The position numbers and the translations under genes were made by a program. From contig NZ_OZ241975.1 of the NCBI RefSeq assembly GCF_965204195.1, positions 1,302,001 through 1,366,000 on the forward strand: DNA of 64,000 nucleotides. The letters run 5' to 3'. The first letter of the stretch is position 1. The number at the start of each line of letters is the position of its first letter. Below the pieces are notes generated by a model. That model worked only from the letters and a program-made list of their open reading frames with translations. It did not search any database and had not been told where the DNA came from. Below, one piece after another: positions 1 through 9,250 of this stretch. The stretch is from Poriferisodalis sp965204195 (GTDB lineage Bacteria > Actinomycetota > Acidimicrobiia > Acidimicrobiales > Poriferisodalaceae).

Positions 1-2307
1 CATCACCCAGCCCATGTGGCGGCTGATCTGGTCCAGACGGTTCTGCATCACGGCCAGTACGACCGGGTCGAGCTCGCCGCCCGCACGCGTCGTCGTGGCT
101 CGACCGGTCGCCCCGACCTCTGCCGCCTCGGCCTCGCTGGGTGCGAGATCGATGAACAAGTCGCCGCTGGCGTCCACCCAGAGGCGGTCGCCGGGGCGGG
201 CGACGATCGTGGTGGTCAGCTCCTCGACCAGTGCCGGCCCGACGATCTGGTGGCCCGAGCGCAGCGTCTCGCCGTCGTACACCGGCGTGGGGCACCAGCC
301 GGACGTTCCGTGCCACACGGACCTTGTCTCGAATGGCTCAGGGTCGGCGACTGCGAGCGGCGCAGCGGTGGGGACGACATCGCCCGTCGATGCGCGAGCG
401 ATCAAGCGCAACGAGGCGATCATGATCGTGCCGTCGGTCTGCACGTGGCCGTACAGGCGCTGGTACTCGGCTTCGAACGCTGAGCGCACGGCAGCGACGT
501 CGACGGTCGCGGCGCTGCCGGCGAACGCCGGGACCCGGATCGACCACAGCTGGCCGGGGTGGTGAAGCTCCAGCTCGCAGTCCAGCGCCACCGCGGATTC
601 ATCAAAGCCTTCGGCACCCATGACGTCGAGTGCGTCCGCTTGCAGCTCGGCCAGCCCAGCCTCGATCTCTGCGGTGTCCAGCTCGTCGAGCGAGCCCATC
701 AGGAAGCGGGTGAAGTCCTGGCGCACGTCGGCGTGGAGCATCCCGATCGCGCACAGCGCACCGGCGTCGCGGGGCACATAGACGCGCTCGCAGCCGAGAC
801 CCGCAGCAACCGAGGCGCCGTGCATCGGGCCGGCGCCTCCCGCGGCAACCATGGTGAACCGCCGCGGCGAGTGGCCCCGTTCGATCGAGATGTGCTCGGT
901 GGCGCTGAGCAGATGCTGCTCGACGACTTCCACGATCCCGGCGGCGGCCTCCTCGATGGTCATCCCGAGCGGCTCGGCCACGTGGACCTCGATCGCCTCG
1001 CGGGCGGCGTCGATGTCGAGGTCCAAGGTGCCGCCGGCCGATTTGCCGGGACGCAGTCGGCCCAGCACGAGCTGGGCGTCGGTGACGGTGGGGAGCTCGC
1101 CGCCGTTGCCGTAGCAGGCGGGACCGGGAACAGCACCGGCGCCCTGGGGTCCCACATAGAGCAGACCGGCCTCGTCGACACCGGCGATCGTTCCGCCGCC
1201 CGCGCCGATGGTGTGGATGTCGATGGCCGGAGTGGAGACGTGGTAGCCGGCGATCATGATCTCGTCGCGGGTGTCCACCTCGCCGCCCGACATCAGCAGC
1301 ACGTCGCACGACGTCCCGCCGATCTCCATCGAGACGAGATTGCCGGGTTGCGCCGCCGTGCGGGCCGCAGAGCTGTCCAGTGCGGTGTCAACCGCCTCGC
1401 GGTACAGGTTCAACGCACCCACGGCGGCGGCGGGTCCGCTCAGCAGCAGGTTCACCGGACGCTCGGACAGATGGTCAACCGAGGCAGCACCGCCGTTGGA
1501 CTGCACCAGCAGGATCGAGTGGCGCAGACCGGCGGCCGCCAGATCGTCGTTCAGCGATTGCAGGTACGACACGATCTTCGGCGAGAGCGCCGCATTGACG
1601 ACGGCCGTGGAGGTCCGCTCGTACTCGCCCATCAGCGGCGACACGGCTGCCGATGCGGTCACCCAGTCGCCGTCCCACTGCTCGCGCACCGCTTCGGTTG
1701 CGGCTTGCTCGTGTGCGTCGTTGACGAAGGAGTTCATGAAGGCGACTGCCACGGCCTCCACGCCGTGGCTGTCGAATTGGTCGAGGATCTCGCCGAGGCC
1801 GCCCAGGTCGAGCGGAGCGTGCTCGGTGCCGTCGGCGTCGATGCGGCCCGGCACCGTGGTCCGCAGGTAGCGAGGCACCAGCACGGGGGCGTAGGGAGCG
1901 CGGTGATTCCACTGGTCCTCGCGCAGCCCGCGGCGGATCTCGAGCGTGTCACGGAATCCGTCGGTGCCGATCAGGCCGACGGTGGCACCGGTTCCCTCCA
2001 GCATCGTGTTGGTGGCCACGGTGGAACCGTGCACGAACAGCGAGCAGTCGGCCAGCACCTCATCGAGTGGCAGGCCCGCATCGACTGCGACGCGTGCCAG
2101 CGCGGCATGCACGCCACGGCTCGGGTCGGCCGGCACCGAGGGCACTTTCGCCACCCAGGTGTCGCCGTGGTCGTCGGCCAGCACCAAGTCGGTAAAGGTG
2201 CCCCCGACGTCCACACCGATGCGCCATGGCGCCACCGGCCGTCGCTGCGAGCGGTCGGCCCCACCGGTAGTGCCGTTGGGGCCAGGCGTGGTTGTGGACT
2301 CGCTCAT
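1..2307 (-). CDS. Fused hydantoinase/oxoprolinase HyuA-HyuB, 3' end outside window
   Basis: The ATG at 2305-2307 opens a frame with no stop down to base 1, so the gene is partial (769 codons seen). Near residue 30 it has the actin-like phosphate-binding motif DVGGTFTD typical of N-methylhydantoinase/acetone carboxylase A subunits, and the HyuA domain fills roughly residues 25-720. The same frame then runs without a stop into LDPVVLAVMQNRLDQISRHM (bases 13-72), which is how a HyuB subunit normally starts. The protein is therefore one A-B fusion, as in eukaryote-type 5-oxoprolinases. It is likely a cytoplasmic ATP-dependent cyclic amide hydrolase; the substrate is unknown. It lies divergent from the aminotransferase at 2441. 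Confidence 0.85.
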   Translation of the reverse strand, partial: MSESTTTPGPNGTTGGADRSQRRPVAPWRIGVDVGGTFTDLVLADDHGDTWVAKVPSVPADPSRGVHAALARVAVDAGLPLDEVLADCSLFVHGSTVATNTMLEGTGATVGLIGTDGFRDTLEIRRGLREDQWNHRAPYAPVLVPRYLRTTVPGRIDADGTEHAPLDLGGLGEILDQFDSHGVEAVAVAFMNSFVNDAHEQAATEAVREQWDGDWVTASAAVSPLMGEYERTSTAVVNAALSPKIVSYLQSLNDDLAAAGLRHSILLVQSNGGAASVDHLSERPVNLLLSGPAAAVGALNLYREAVDTALDSSAARTAAQPGNLVSMEIGGTSCDVLLMSGGEVDTRDEIMIAGYHVSTPAIDIHTIGAGGGTIAGVDEAGLLYVGPQGAGAVPGPACYGNGGELPTVTDAQLVLGRLRPGKSAGGTLDLDIDAAREAIEVHVAEPLGMTIEEAAAGIVEVVEQHLLSATEHISIERGHSPRRFTMVAAGGAGPMHGASVAAGLGCERVYVPRDAGALCAIGMLHADVRQDFTRFLMGSLDELDTAEIEAGLAELQADALDVMGAEGFDESAVALDCELELHHPGQLWSIRVPAFAGSAATVDVAAVRSAFEAEYQRLYGHVQTDGTIMIASLRLIARASTGDVVPTAAPLAVADPEPFETRSVWHGTSGWCPTPVYDGETLRSGHQIVGPALVEELTTTIVARPGDRLWVDASGDLFIDLAPSEAEAAEVGATGRATTTRAGGELDPVVLAVMQNRLDQISRHMGWVM

Positions 2308-2440
2308 CCCCCCAGTCTCGCAGCATTGCCCAGCGCACAGCTTGTGCAGTCGTCGATTGGGGTCCAACCAGCCGCGATTGCTCTCGCCGTGGGGGTGCCG
2401 CAGCGCTGAAAGCGCACGCGCGGTTCGCGAGACTGAGCCG

Positions 2441-3793
2441 ATGCCGGGACGATCCCGGCCTGACCTGGGAGGTCAGATGGGGGAGCAGGACTGGAGCGCA
2501 CCGCAGTCGGCGGCGCTCTATGAGCGAGCCCAGCGCTCGATTCCCGACGGCTCGTCGCGGTCGATGCTGCTGCGGCGCCCCCATCCCATCTATGTCGACC
2601 ACGCCGCCGGTGCGTGGGTGACCGACGTGGACGGCAACCGCTACCTCGACTGCAACAACAACTTCGCCTCGATCATCATCGGCCATGCGGACCCGGGCAT
2701 CTCGGCAGCCGTTGCGGAGCGGATGGCGCGGGGTTCGGCCTTCTCGCTCGCCAACGATGTCGAGATCGATCTGGCGGAGTTGCTCTGCGATCGTGTCGAA
2801 AGCTTCGAGCTGATCCGCTTCTGCAATTCCGGCACCGAGGCCGTGATGGCTGCGCTGAAGGCAGCACGCGGGTTTACGGGGCGCCCCAACGTGATCAAGG
2901 TGGAAGGCGCCTATCACGGCACCTACGACCACGCCGAAGCCAGCCTCGGGGCAGATCCCAGCAACTGGGGGGATGCTGCGTCGCCCCAGACGGTGCCGTA
3001 CGCGTTCGGCACGCCCGCCTCGGTTGCCCACGAGGTGGGCATCATCGCCTACAACGACGCCGAGGGTGCCCGTGCGGCAATCGAGCACGCCGGGGATCAG
3101 CTCGCCGCTGTGCTGCTCGACCCGATGCCGAACCGGGTCGGGATGCCCGACCTCGAACCCGAGTTCATCGCCGCCGTGCGCGAGACCACCCGCAAGGTCG
3201 GGGCCTTGCTGGTGCTCGACGAGGTGATCACGTTCCGGCTGGGCCACGGCGGGATGCAGACGCTGGCAGACATCGACCCCGACCTGACCACGCTGGGCAA
3301 GATCATCGGCGGGGGATTCCCGGTGGGAGCGATCGCTGGGCGCACCGGTCCGATGGAGACCTTTGTGCGGATCGACGGCGACCGGGCCAAGGTGCCCTCG
3401 GGCGGCACGTTCTCGGCCAATCCCATCACGATGGCCGCCGGCCTCGAGACGATGACTCGCCTCGACCACAACGCGTTCGCCCGACTCGACCACATCGGTG
3501 AAGCGGTGCGCTCGGGCCTGCGGGAACTCTTCGACCGCGCCGGGCTGGAGTGGCAGGTGACGGGCTGGGGCAGCCTGTTCCGGGTACACCCCCACCAGCG
3601 CCACATCCGCAACTACCGCGACTCCTACCAATCCAGCGACGAGAAGGCGATCGTCGAGCAGTTCGGCCTGCGCATGCAGGCCAACGGCGTGTACTTCATC
3701 GGCGACAGCCTGGGCTCGCTGAATCTGGCCACCACCGACGACGACATTGAGCACTTCCTGATGGCCGCTGCGGCCTCGCTGCCGGGGGGATAA
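2441..3793 (+). CDS. Class III PLP aminotransferase, glutamate-1-semialdehyde aminomutase-like (copy 1)
   Basis: A protein of 450 aa in the HemL/aspartate-aminotransferase class III superfamily. The PLP lysine is K287 in LGKIIGGGFPVGA, and VLDEVI near residue 260 carries the PLP-contacting Asp. The start is set by alignment with the paralogue at 5007: both have the same upstream string ACTGAGCCG directly before ATG. The gene is separated from the Rieske oxygenase at 3803 by only 9 bases and is probably cotranscribed with it. True HemL is usually found with haem genes, which are absent here, so an amino-acid or amine aminotransferase in a catabolic pathway is more likely. The substrate cannot be told from sequence. 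Confidence 0.9.
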   Translation: MPGRSRPDLGGQMGEQDWSAPQSAALYERAQRSIPDGSSRSMLLRRPHPIYVDHAAGAWVTDVDGNRYLDCNNNFASIIIGHADPGISAAVAERMARGSAFSLANDVEIDLAELLCDRVESFELIRFCNSGTEAVMAALKAARGFTGRPNVIKVEGAYHGTYDHAEASLGADPSNWGDAASPQTVPYAFGTPASVAHEVGIIAYNDAEGARAAIEHAGDQLAAVLLDPMPNRVGMPDLEPEFIAAVRETTRKVGALLVLDEVITFRLGHGGMQTLADIDPDLTTLGKIIGGGFPVGAIAGRTGPMETFVRIDGDRAKVPSGGTFSANPITMAAGLETMTRLDHNAFARLDHIGEAVRSGLRELFDRAGLEWQVTGWGSLFRVHPHQRHIRNYRDSYQSSDEKAIVEQFGLRMQANGVYFIGDSLGSLNLATTDDDIEHFLMAAAASLPGG

Positions 3794-3802
3794 TGCGGGG
3801 CA

Positions 3803-4948
3803 ATGCCGACGACGCCGCTTGACCACGAAGCTCCTGCCAATATCGCTGCGGGCTTCGACGCCGACCCTGCCAACTCGCTGTCATTGCATGCCGATGCGTA
3901 CATCTCCCAGCGTTGGCACGACATCGAGCAGCGTGAGGTGTTCGCTCGCAGTTGGCAGTGGGTGTGCCACGTCGAGTCGCTGCGCAATCCCGGCGACTAC
4001 GTCGCGCTGGAGGTCGCCGGCATGCCGATCGCGCTGGTGCGAGGCAACGACGGCGAGCTGCGGGCGTTCTACAACGTCTGCCAGCACCGGGCGCATCACG
4101 TGCTTGCCGGGGCCGGCAACACCGGCAGCATCGTGTGCCCCTACCACGGCTGGGCCTATGACCTGTCCGGTCAGCTGCACCGGGCGCGCGAGACAGACCG
4201 GGTGCCGGGGTTCGACCCGTCGCAGGTCTGCCTGCAGGCGGTCCGGGCGGAGGAGTTCGGTGGCTTCGTCTACGTCAACCTCGACCCCGACGCCGAGTCG
4301 CTGGCAGTCCAATCCGGGGACTTCGGCGCCGAGATCGCCCGCTGGGCGCCCGACGTGGCCGAGCTGACCCACGTCCGGCGCTTCAGCTACGAGATCGCCT
4401 CCAACTGGAAGAACGTCGTCGACAATTTCCTGGAGTGCTACCACTGCCACATCGCCCACCCCGATTTCGTGACGCTGGTGGAGATGGACACCTACCGCGT
4501 CACCACCCACGGCATCTACTCCAGCCACATGGCACGCGCGGGCCACTCGGACAACTCGGCCTACGACGTCGAAGGCTCCAGCGTGAAGGATCTCGCCGTG
4601 TGGTGGCTGTGGCCCAACACCTGCCTGATGCGCTACCCGGGTCGAGGCAACTTCAGCATCATGCAGATGGTGCCCACCGGGCCCGAGACGACTCACGAGA
4701 CGATCGACTTCTACTTCGAATCGGCGGAGCTGGACCCGGGCGACATCGAGTCGATGCGCTACATCGACGAGATCCTCCAACCCGAGGACATCGGCATCGT
4801 GGAGAGCGTCCAGAACGGGATGCGCACGCCAGCGTTCACCCAGGGCCGCATCGTGTGCGATCCAGACGGCTCCGGGCTCTCCGAGCACGGCGTGCACCAC
4901 TTCCACGGGCTTGTGCTTGACGCCTACCGCCGCGCCGGCGCCATCTAG
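3803..4948 (+). CDS. Rieske non-haem iron oxygenase, alpha subunit
   Basis: A protein of 381 aa. The Rieske [2Fe-2S] ligands are C93-x-H95 and C112-x-x-H115, and the mononuclear iron site is in ECYHCHIAH (E211, H214, H219) within NWKNVVDNFLECYHCH. This spacing matches aromatic ring-hydroxylating and quaternary-amine (carnitine or glycine-betaine type) oxygenases; from memory the catalytic-domain wording is nearest to the CntA/GbcA group, which is inference. It would need a reductase, and none is adjacent. It lies between two paralogous aminotransferases, which suggests one pathway that oxidises or demethylates an amino compound and then transaminates it. Confidence 0.9.
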   Translation: MPTTPLDHEAPANIAAGFDADPANSLSLHADAYISQRWHDIEQREVFARSWQWVCHVESLRNPGDYVALEVAGMPIALVRGNDGELRAFYNVCQHRAHHVLAGAGNTGSIVCPYHGWAYDLSGQLHRARETDRVPGFDPSQVCLQAVRAEEFGGFVYVNLDPDAESLAVQSGDFGAEIARWAPDVAELTHVRRFSYEIASNWKNVVDNFLECYHCHIAHPDFVTLVEMDTYRVTTHGIYSSHMARAGHSDNSAYDVEGSSVKDLAVWWLWPNTCLMRYPGRGNFSIMQMVPTGPETTHETIDFYFESAELDPGDIESMRYIDEILQPEDIGIVESVQNGMRTPAFTQGRIVCDPDGSGLSEHGVHHFHGLVLDAYRRAGAI

Positions 4949-5006
4949 CCATCTGGCCGCCGCAGCATTCCGTCCGCCGTTGCGGCGGCTCTGCGACACT
5001 GAGCCG

Positions 5007-6341
5007 ATGACGGAACGGATCGGGTCACACGCGGGTGGCCAACGCTCGGAATCGCAGTCGGCTGCGCTGTATGAGAAGGCGCACCAGTGGATTCCCGACG
5101 GCGTGTCGCGGGCGACGCTGTTGCGGCGACCGAACCCGATCTACGTGGATCACGGTCAGGGTGCCTGGGTCACCGATGTCGACGGCAATCGCTACCTGGA
5201 CTGCAACAACAACTTCACGTCGATCATCGTCGGGCACGCGAATCCGGCGGTGACGGAGGCGGTGAGCGCGCAGATGGCCCGCGGCACTGCGTTCGCGATG
5301 GCCAGCAACGTAGAGATCGAGCTCGCGGCGCTGCTGTGCGATCGGGTGGAGAGCTTCGAGCTGATCCGCTTCTGCAACTCGGGAACCGAGGCGGTCATGG
5401 GGGCGCTCAAGGCAGCCCGTGCATTCACCGGACGGCCGAATGTCATCAAGGTGGAGGGCGCGTACCACGGCACCTACGACCACGCCGAAGCGTCGCTGGC
5501 GTCGAACCCCACCAACTGGGGCGACGCAGACGCACCGGTGACGGTGCCGTACTCGGTCGGCACGCCCGATTCGGTGACCGAAGAGGTCAGCGTCATCCAT
5601 TTCAACGATGCCGACGGGGCTCGGGCGGCGATCCGGCGCCAGGGCGACCGCTTGGCCGCGGTGCTGCTCGACGTGATGCCGAGCCAGGTCGGGCTGCCGG
5701 CCATCGAGCCCGAGTTCATAGCGGCGATTCGCGACGCCACCCGCGAGGTCGGCGCGCTGCTGGTGCTCGACGAGGTGATCTCGTTCCGGTTGGGCTACAG
5801 CGGAGCGCAGACGCTGCTGGACATCGACCCCGACATCACTGCCGTGGCCAAGATCATCGGCGGCGGCTTCCCTGTCGGCGGGGTGGCGGGGCGCAAGGGG
5901 CCGATGTCGACGTTTGCCCGGTCGGGGAGCGCCCGTGCCAAGGTGCCCTCGGGCGGAACCTTCACGGCCAATCCCGTCACCATGGCCGCCGGCCTTGCCA
6001 CGATGAACCAACTCGACCACGACGCCTTCGCCCGCCTGGATGAGCTGGGCGACGCGGTGCGCAGCGGCCTGCGGTCTGCCATTGATGCAGCAGGCGTGGA
6101 TTGGCAGGTGACCGGCCGGGGGAGTCTGTTCAAGGTGCATCCGCACACCAGGCACATCCGCAACTACCGCGACGCGCATCTCAGCAGCGACGAGGCAGCC
6201 GAGCTGGAACGCTTCGAGCACGCGATCCAAGCGGCTGGCGTCTATCTCTCCGGAGGGGGCTTCGGCAGCCTCAGCCTGGCCATGACCGACGACGACATCG
6301 CACACCTGCTGGCGGCGGCCACCGCAGCGCTGCCCGGCTGA
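5007..6341 (+). CDS. Class III PLP aminotransferase, glutamate-1-semialdehyde aminomutase-like (copy 2)
   Basis: A protein of 444 aa and a close paralogue of the 2441 gene. Long stretches are identical, for example WVTDVDGNRYLDCNNNF and VIKVEGAYHGTYDHAEASL. The PLP lysine is K282 in AKIIGGGFPVGG. The start is fixed by shared N-termini and by the conserved upstream ACTGAGCCG-ATG. A -10-like GACACT ends 6 nt before the start, as in several other genes here. The duplicate pair brackets the Rieske oxygenase, so the two may act on related substrates or form a heteromer. Confidence 0.9.
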   Translation: MTERIGSHAGGQRSESQSAALYEKAHQWIPDGVSRATLLRRPNPIYVDHGQGAWVTDVDGNRYLDCNNNFTSIIVGHANPAVTEAVSAQMARGTAFAMASNVEIELAALLCDRVESFELIRFCNSGTEAVMGALKAARAFTGRPNVIKVEGAYHGTYDHAEASLASNPTNWGDADAPVTVPYSVGTPDSVTEEVSVIHFNDADGARAAIRRQGDRLAAVLLDVMPSQVGLPAIEPEFIAAIRDATREVGALLVLDEVISFRLGYSGAQTLLDIDPDITAVAKIIGGGFPVGGVAGRKGPMSTFARSGSARAKVPSGGTFTANPVTMAAGLATMNQLDHDAFARLDELGDAVRSGLRSAIDAAGVDWQVTGRGSLFKVHPHTRHIRNYRDAHLSSDEAAELERFEHAIQAAGVYLSGGGFGSLSLAMTDDDIAHLLAAATAALPG

Positions 6342-6391
6342 ACCCGCCGCCGCGGCAGAAAATCACTTGTAGTGGTCGCACCGGTTGTGGT

Positions 6392-6397
6392 TACGCT
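6392..6397 (+). promoter_or_regulatory. -10 element TACGCT of a probable leaderless promoter
   Basis: TACGCT ends 6 nt before the ATG at 6404, leaving no room for a ribosome-binding site. A TTGTAG at 6367-6372 could be the -35 (19-bp spacer). This fits leaderless transcription as is common in actinobacteria. Confidence 0.5.
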
Positions 6398-6403
6398 GGA
6401 AGC

Positions 6404-6673
6404 ATGAGCGACGAGCAGATGCCGGAAGGAATGCCCTCGGTGGGCGAGATGCTCGACGAGACCTTTGCGGTTCAGCGCAAATCGCTGCAGCGCATCGAGG
6501 AGTCGCAGAAGGAGCTTGAGCGGTCGCAGGGCGAGACGAATGAGCGACTGGAGCGGCTGGAGGAATCCCAAGGACGGATGGAGGAGTCTCAACGTGGCGT
6601 CAGCGAAACGCTGAGCGGCCATAGCGCACTCCTTGAGGGGATCGCCAGCAAGCTGGACAAGCTCGCCTCCTGA
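6404..6673 (+). CDS. Small coiled-coil protein of unknown function
   Basis: A protein of 89 aa with no recognised family. Residues 25-70 are a highly charged Glu/Arg/Gln-rich heptad stretch (repeats of RIEESQKELERSQ, RLERLEESQ and RMEESQ) that should form a coiled coil. The N-terminus is acidic and Met-rich, and there is no signal peptide or membrane segment. It has its own leaderless promoter and lies between the aminotransferase and an amidase. A structural or adaptor role is possible but not shown. Confidence 0.7.
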   Translation: MSDEQMPEGMPSVGEMLDETFAVQRKSLQRIEESQKELERSQGETNERLERLEESQGRMEESQRGVSETLSGHSALLEGIASKLDKLAS

Positions 6674-6716
6674 ACCTCGCCTCGCAGCAACTGATCCGCC
6701 ATTGGGCTCAGCCTCA

Positions 6717-6722
6717 TAGCCT
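6717..6722 (+). promoter_or_regulatory. -10 element TAGCCT of a probable leaderless promoter
   Basis: TAGCCT is followed by 7 nt and then the ATG at 6730, with no Shine-Dalgarno sequence between. It is the same arrangement as before 6404, 42128, 45819 and 52743. Confidence 0.5.
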
Positions 6723-6729
6723 CAGCGCG

Positions 6730-8202
6730 ATGACAGGCGCGAACAGCACAGATCCGAACCTTCTGCCGGCGGTTGAGCTGGCATCGCTGATCCGGCAGGG
6801 AAAGGTGAGCGCCGTCGAGGCGCTCGAGGGCGCGTTGGATCGTTACGAGCGATTCAACCCGGCGGTGAACGCCGTGATCGTGACGAAAATCGACGAGGCG
6901 CGCCAGCGGGCGGCCGAGGCCGACGAGGCGCTCGCGGCTGGGGAGTGCTGGGGACCCCTGCACGGCGTGCCGATGACCATCAAGGAGGCCTTCGACTGGG
7001 CCGGCACGCCGTCCACGTGGGGCAATCCGGCATGGGCCGACAATGTGGCCGACATCGATGCCGTCACGGTGACTCGCTACTTGGATGCCGGCGCGGTGAT
7101 CTGGGGCAAGACCAACGTGCCGCTCATGCTGGGCGACTGGCAGAGCTTCAACGACATCTACGGCTGCACCAACAACCCGTGGGACCTGACCCGCGTGCCC
7201 GGCGGCTCGTCGGGAGGCTCGGCCGTGGCGCTCGCGACCGGCATGGCATCGCTGGAACTGGGCTCCGACATCGGCGCCTCCATCCGGAACCCGGCGCACT
7301 ACTGCGGTGTGTTCGGCCACAAGCCGACCTTCGGATTGGTGCCCGACGGGGGTCACGCGGTACCCGGTGCGCTGGCCGGCAGCGACATTGCCGTCTGCGG
7401 ACCGCTGGCGCGCAGCGCCGCCGATCTGGATGTGGCGCTGGATGTACTCGCCGGGCCGGCTGGCCTCGACGCGAACGGCTACCGCGTGGTGCTGGAGCCC
7501 GAGCACCGCGACACGCTGGGGGCTTTCCGGGTGGGCGTGATGCTCGACACGCCGGTGATCCGCAACTCGACGGCCATGATCGACACGCTGCAGCGGGCCG
7601 TGGATGCGCTGGCAGCCGCTGGCGCCGATGTCAGCGAAGCCACTCCCGACATCGACCAGCATGAGTTTCACGAGAACTACCTGATGCTGCTGCGCGCCGC
7701 TACCGGCGCGCTGGCCGACGAGGCGATGTGGAACGACGCGCAGTCCCGCGCCCACCGATACAACGACGGCGAGGGCGACTACCAGTCGCTGGTCGACTAC
7801 GCGATGACGATGAGCCACCGCGAGTGGTTCATGCACCACAACAAGCGCGAGGGCTACCGGGCTGCTTGGGCGAGATTCTTCGACGACTATGACCTGCTGC
7901 TGTGCCCGATCGCCGCATCGGCCGCATTCGTGCACGACCACACCGGTACCCGTCCCTCTCGCACCATCGACATCGACGGCCACCAAGAGCTCGGCGTCGA
8001 CCAGCTCTTCTGGGCTGGGTGGAGCTGCAGCGTGTACCTCCCCGGCACGGTTGCCCCCGTCGGGCTCACCGCGGATGGATTGAACCTCCCGGTGGGCATC
8101 CAGATCGTCGCGCCGCACCTGGGCGACCGGCGCGGCATCCGCTACGCGTCGCTCATCGAACGAACGCTGGGCGGCTTCGTATCACCCCCCGGATACGAGT
8201 AG
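6730..8202 (+). CDS. Amidase (amidase-signature family)
   Basis: A protein of 490 aa with the Ser-cisSer-Lys catalytic apparatus: K85 in MTIKEAF, the Gly/Ser-rich loop GGSSGGS at 158-164, and the nucleophile S184 in SDIGASIR (the usual second Gly is Ala here). It hydrolyses C-N amide bonds in the cytoplasm. No GatB or GatC lies next to it, so it is a stand-alone catabolic amidase rather than the tRNA amidotransferase. It probably works with the nearby amidase at 11299 and the hydantoinase-type enzyme on nitrogenous compounds (inference). Confidence 0.9.
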   Translation: MTGANSTDPNLLPAVELASLIRQGKVSAVEALEGALDRYERFNPAVNAVIVTKIDEARQRAAEADEALAAGECWGPLHGVPMTIKEAFDWAGTPSTWGNPAWADNVADIDAVTVTRYLDAGAVIWGKTNVPLMLGDWQSFNDIYGCTNNPWDLTRVPGGSSGGSAVALATGMASLELGSDIGASIRNPAHYCGVFGHKPTFGLVPDGGHAVPGALAGSDIAVCGPLARSAADLDVALDVLAGPAGLDANGYRVVLEPEHRDTLGAFRVGVMLDTPVIRNSTAMIDTLQRAVDALAAAGADVSEATPDIDQHEFHENYLMLLRAATGALADEAMWNDAQSRAHRYNDGEGDYQSLVDYAMTMSHREWFMHHNKREGYRAAWARFFDDYDLLLCPIAASAAFVHDHTGTRPSRTIDIDGHQELGVDQLFWAGWSCSVYLPGTVAPVGLTADGLNLPVGIQIVAPHLGDRRGIRYASLIERTLGGFVSPPGYE

Positions 8203-8310
8203 GCGCTTGAGACCGCTAGTGCGCCTGCGGGCTCGGCGCTCGGCGACAAGACCGGCACGGCTATCGCATGTCGGGCTCGCCGGGCGCGTGGTCTGCTAGA
8301 GAACTAGGCC

Positions 8311-9201
8311 GTGACGAACACCCCCGGGACAGACACAACGGCCGCCGTCAACGCGGCCCTGGATGAACTGCTGGACCAGTTGGACCTGCAGCGCAACGGC
8401 GACGGGGCCGACACGTTCCGGGGCAAGGGGTCCGGCTTCGACGAGTTCGGGCTGTACGGCGGCCATGTGCTGGCGCAGGCAGTGGTCGCAGCACAACGAA
8501 CCGTGGATGAGGGCCGGCTGATGAACTCGGTGCATGCGGTGTTCCTGCGGGGCGGCGACGGCATGGCCGATGTCGAGTACACGGTCGACCGAGTTCGCGA
8601 CGGCCGGGCGTTCTGCAGCCGTCGAGCGCAGGCCCACCAGTTCGACCGGCTCATCTTCGAGCTGATGGCGACCTTCCACGTTCCCGAGACGGGCAAGGTC
8701 GACATCGAGTGCCCGTTGCCCGACGACGCGCCGCCGCCCGAGTCGCTGCCGACCTACCAGGAGTGCATCGCCGAGGTGGGCCCGATCTTCGGCGAGCAGT
8801 GGTCGTACATGACCCGCCCCGTGGAATACCGGCTGGCCCACGCGCCATGGGCGCCGACCGGGCCCTCGCCACGCGGCGGCATCGACTACTGGTTCCGCAC
8901 ACCTCGGCGGCTGCCCGACGATCCGGCCATCCACGAAGCGGTCATCGCGTACATGAGCGACGACTGTCTCGCCGACAACGTCATCGTGCCCTACGGCGTC
9001 ACCTGGCTGGACAGCGAAGTGCAGGTGGCCAGCCTCGATCACGCCATGTGGTTCCACGCCCCGGCCCGCGCCGACGAGTGGATCTACTGCGAGCAGCGTC
9101 CGCTGATGGCAGGCGGCAACCGCGGCACTGCTGAGGCTCGCTTCTGGCAGGACGGCCGCCTCGTGGCCACAGCGGTCCAGGAGGCCCTCGCCCGCCTCTA
9201 G
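8311..9201 (+). CDS. tesB: Acyl-CoA thioesterase II (TesB-like)
   Basis: A protein of 296 aa, the usual TesB length, with two hot-dog folds. The N-terminal half carries FDEFGLYGGHVLAQA and the C-terminal half carries the catalytic-Asp motif SLDHAMWFH. It starts at GTG 8311. It hydrolyses acyl-CoA to free acid and CoA. It is convergent with the CoA-transferase at 9251 and fits the acyl-CoA-rich gene set of this region. The acyl chain preferred is unknown. Confidence 0.88.
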   Translation: MTNTPGTDTTAAVNAALDELLDQLDLQRNGDGADTFRGKGSGFDEFGLYGGHVLAQAVVAAQRTVDEGRLMNSVHAVFLRGGDGMADVEYTVDRVRDGRAFCSRRAQAHQFDRLIFELMATFHVPETGKVDIECPLPDDAPPPESLPTYQECIAEVGPIFGEQWSYMTRPVEYRLAHAPWAPTGPSPRGGIDYWFRTPRRLPDDPAIHEAVIAYMSDDCLADNVIVPYGVTWLDSEVQVASLDHAMWFHAPARADEWIYCEQRPLMAGGNRGTAEARFWQDGRLVATAVQEALARL

Positions 9202-9250
9202 GGCCAACCGGCCTGCCCGGCACGCAGGTGCGACCGGCAGTCGAAGCCGC

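Noticed and set aside
559..2409. Long plus-strand frame of 616 codons
   Set aside because: It is antisense to the HyuA-HyuB gene, is rich in His/Arg/Val repeats typical of high-GC shadows, and shows no domain.
2060..3826. Long minus-strand frame of 588 codons
   Set aside because: It is antisense to the aminotransferase at 2441, which has a clear PLP site.
6589..8118. Minus-strand frame of 509 codons
   Set aside because: It is antisense to the amidase at 6730 with no motifs of its own.
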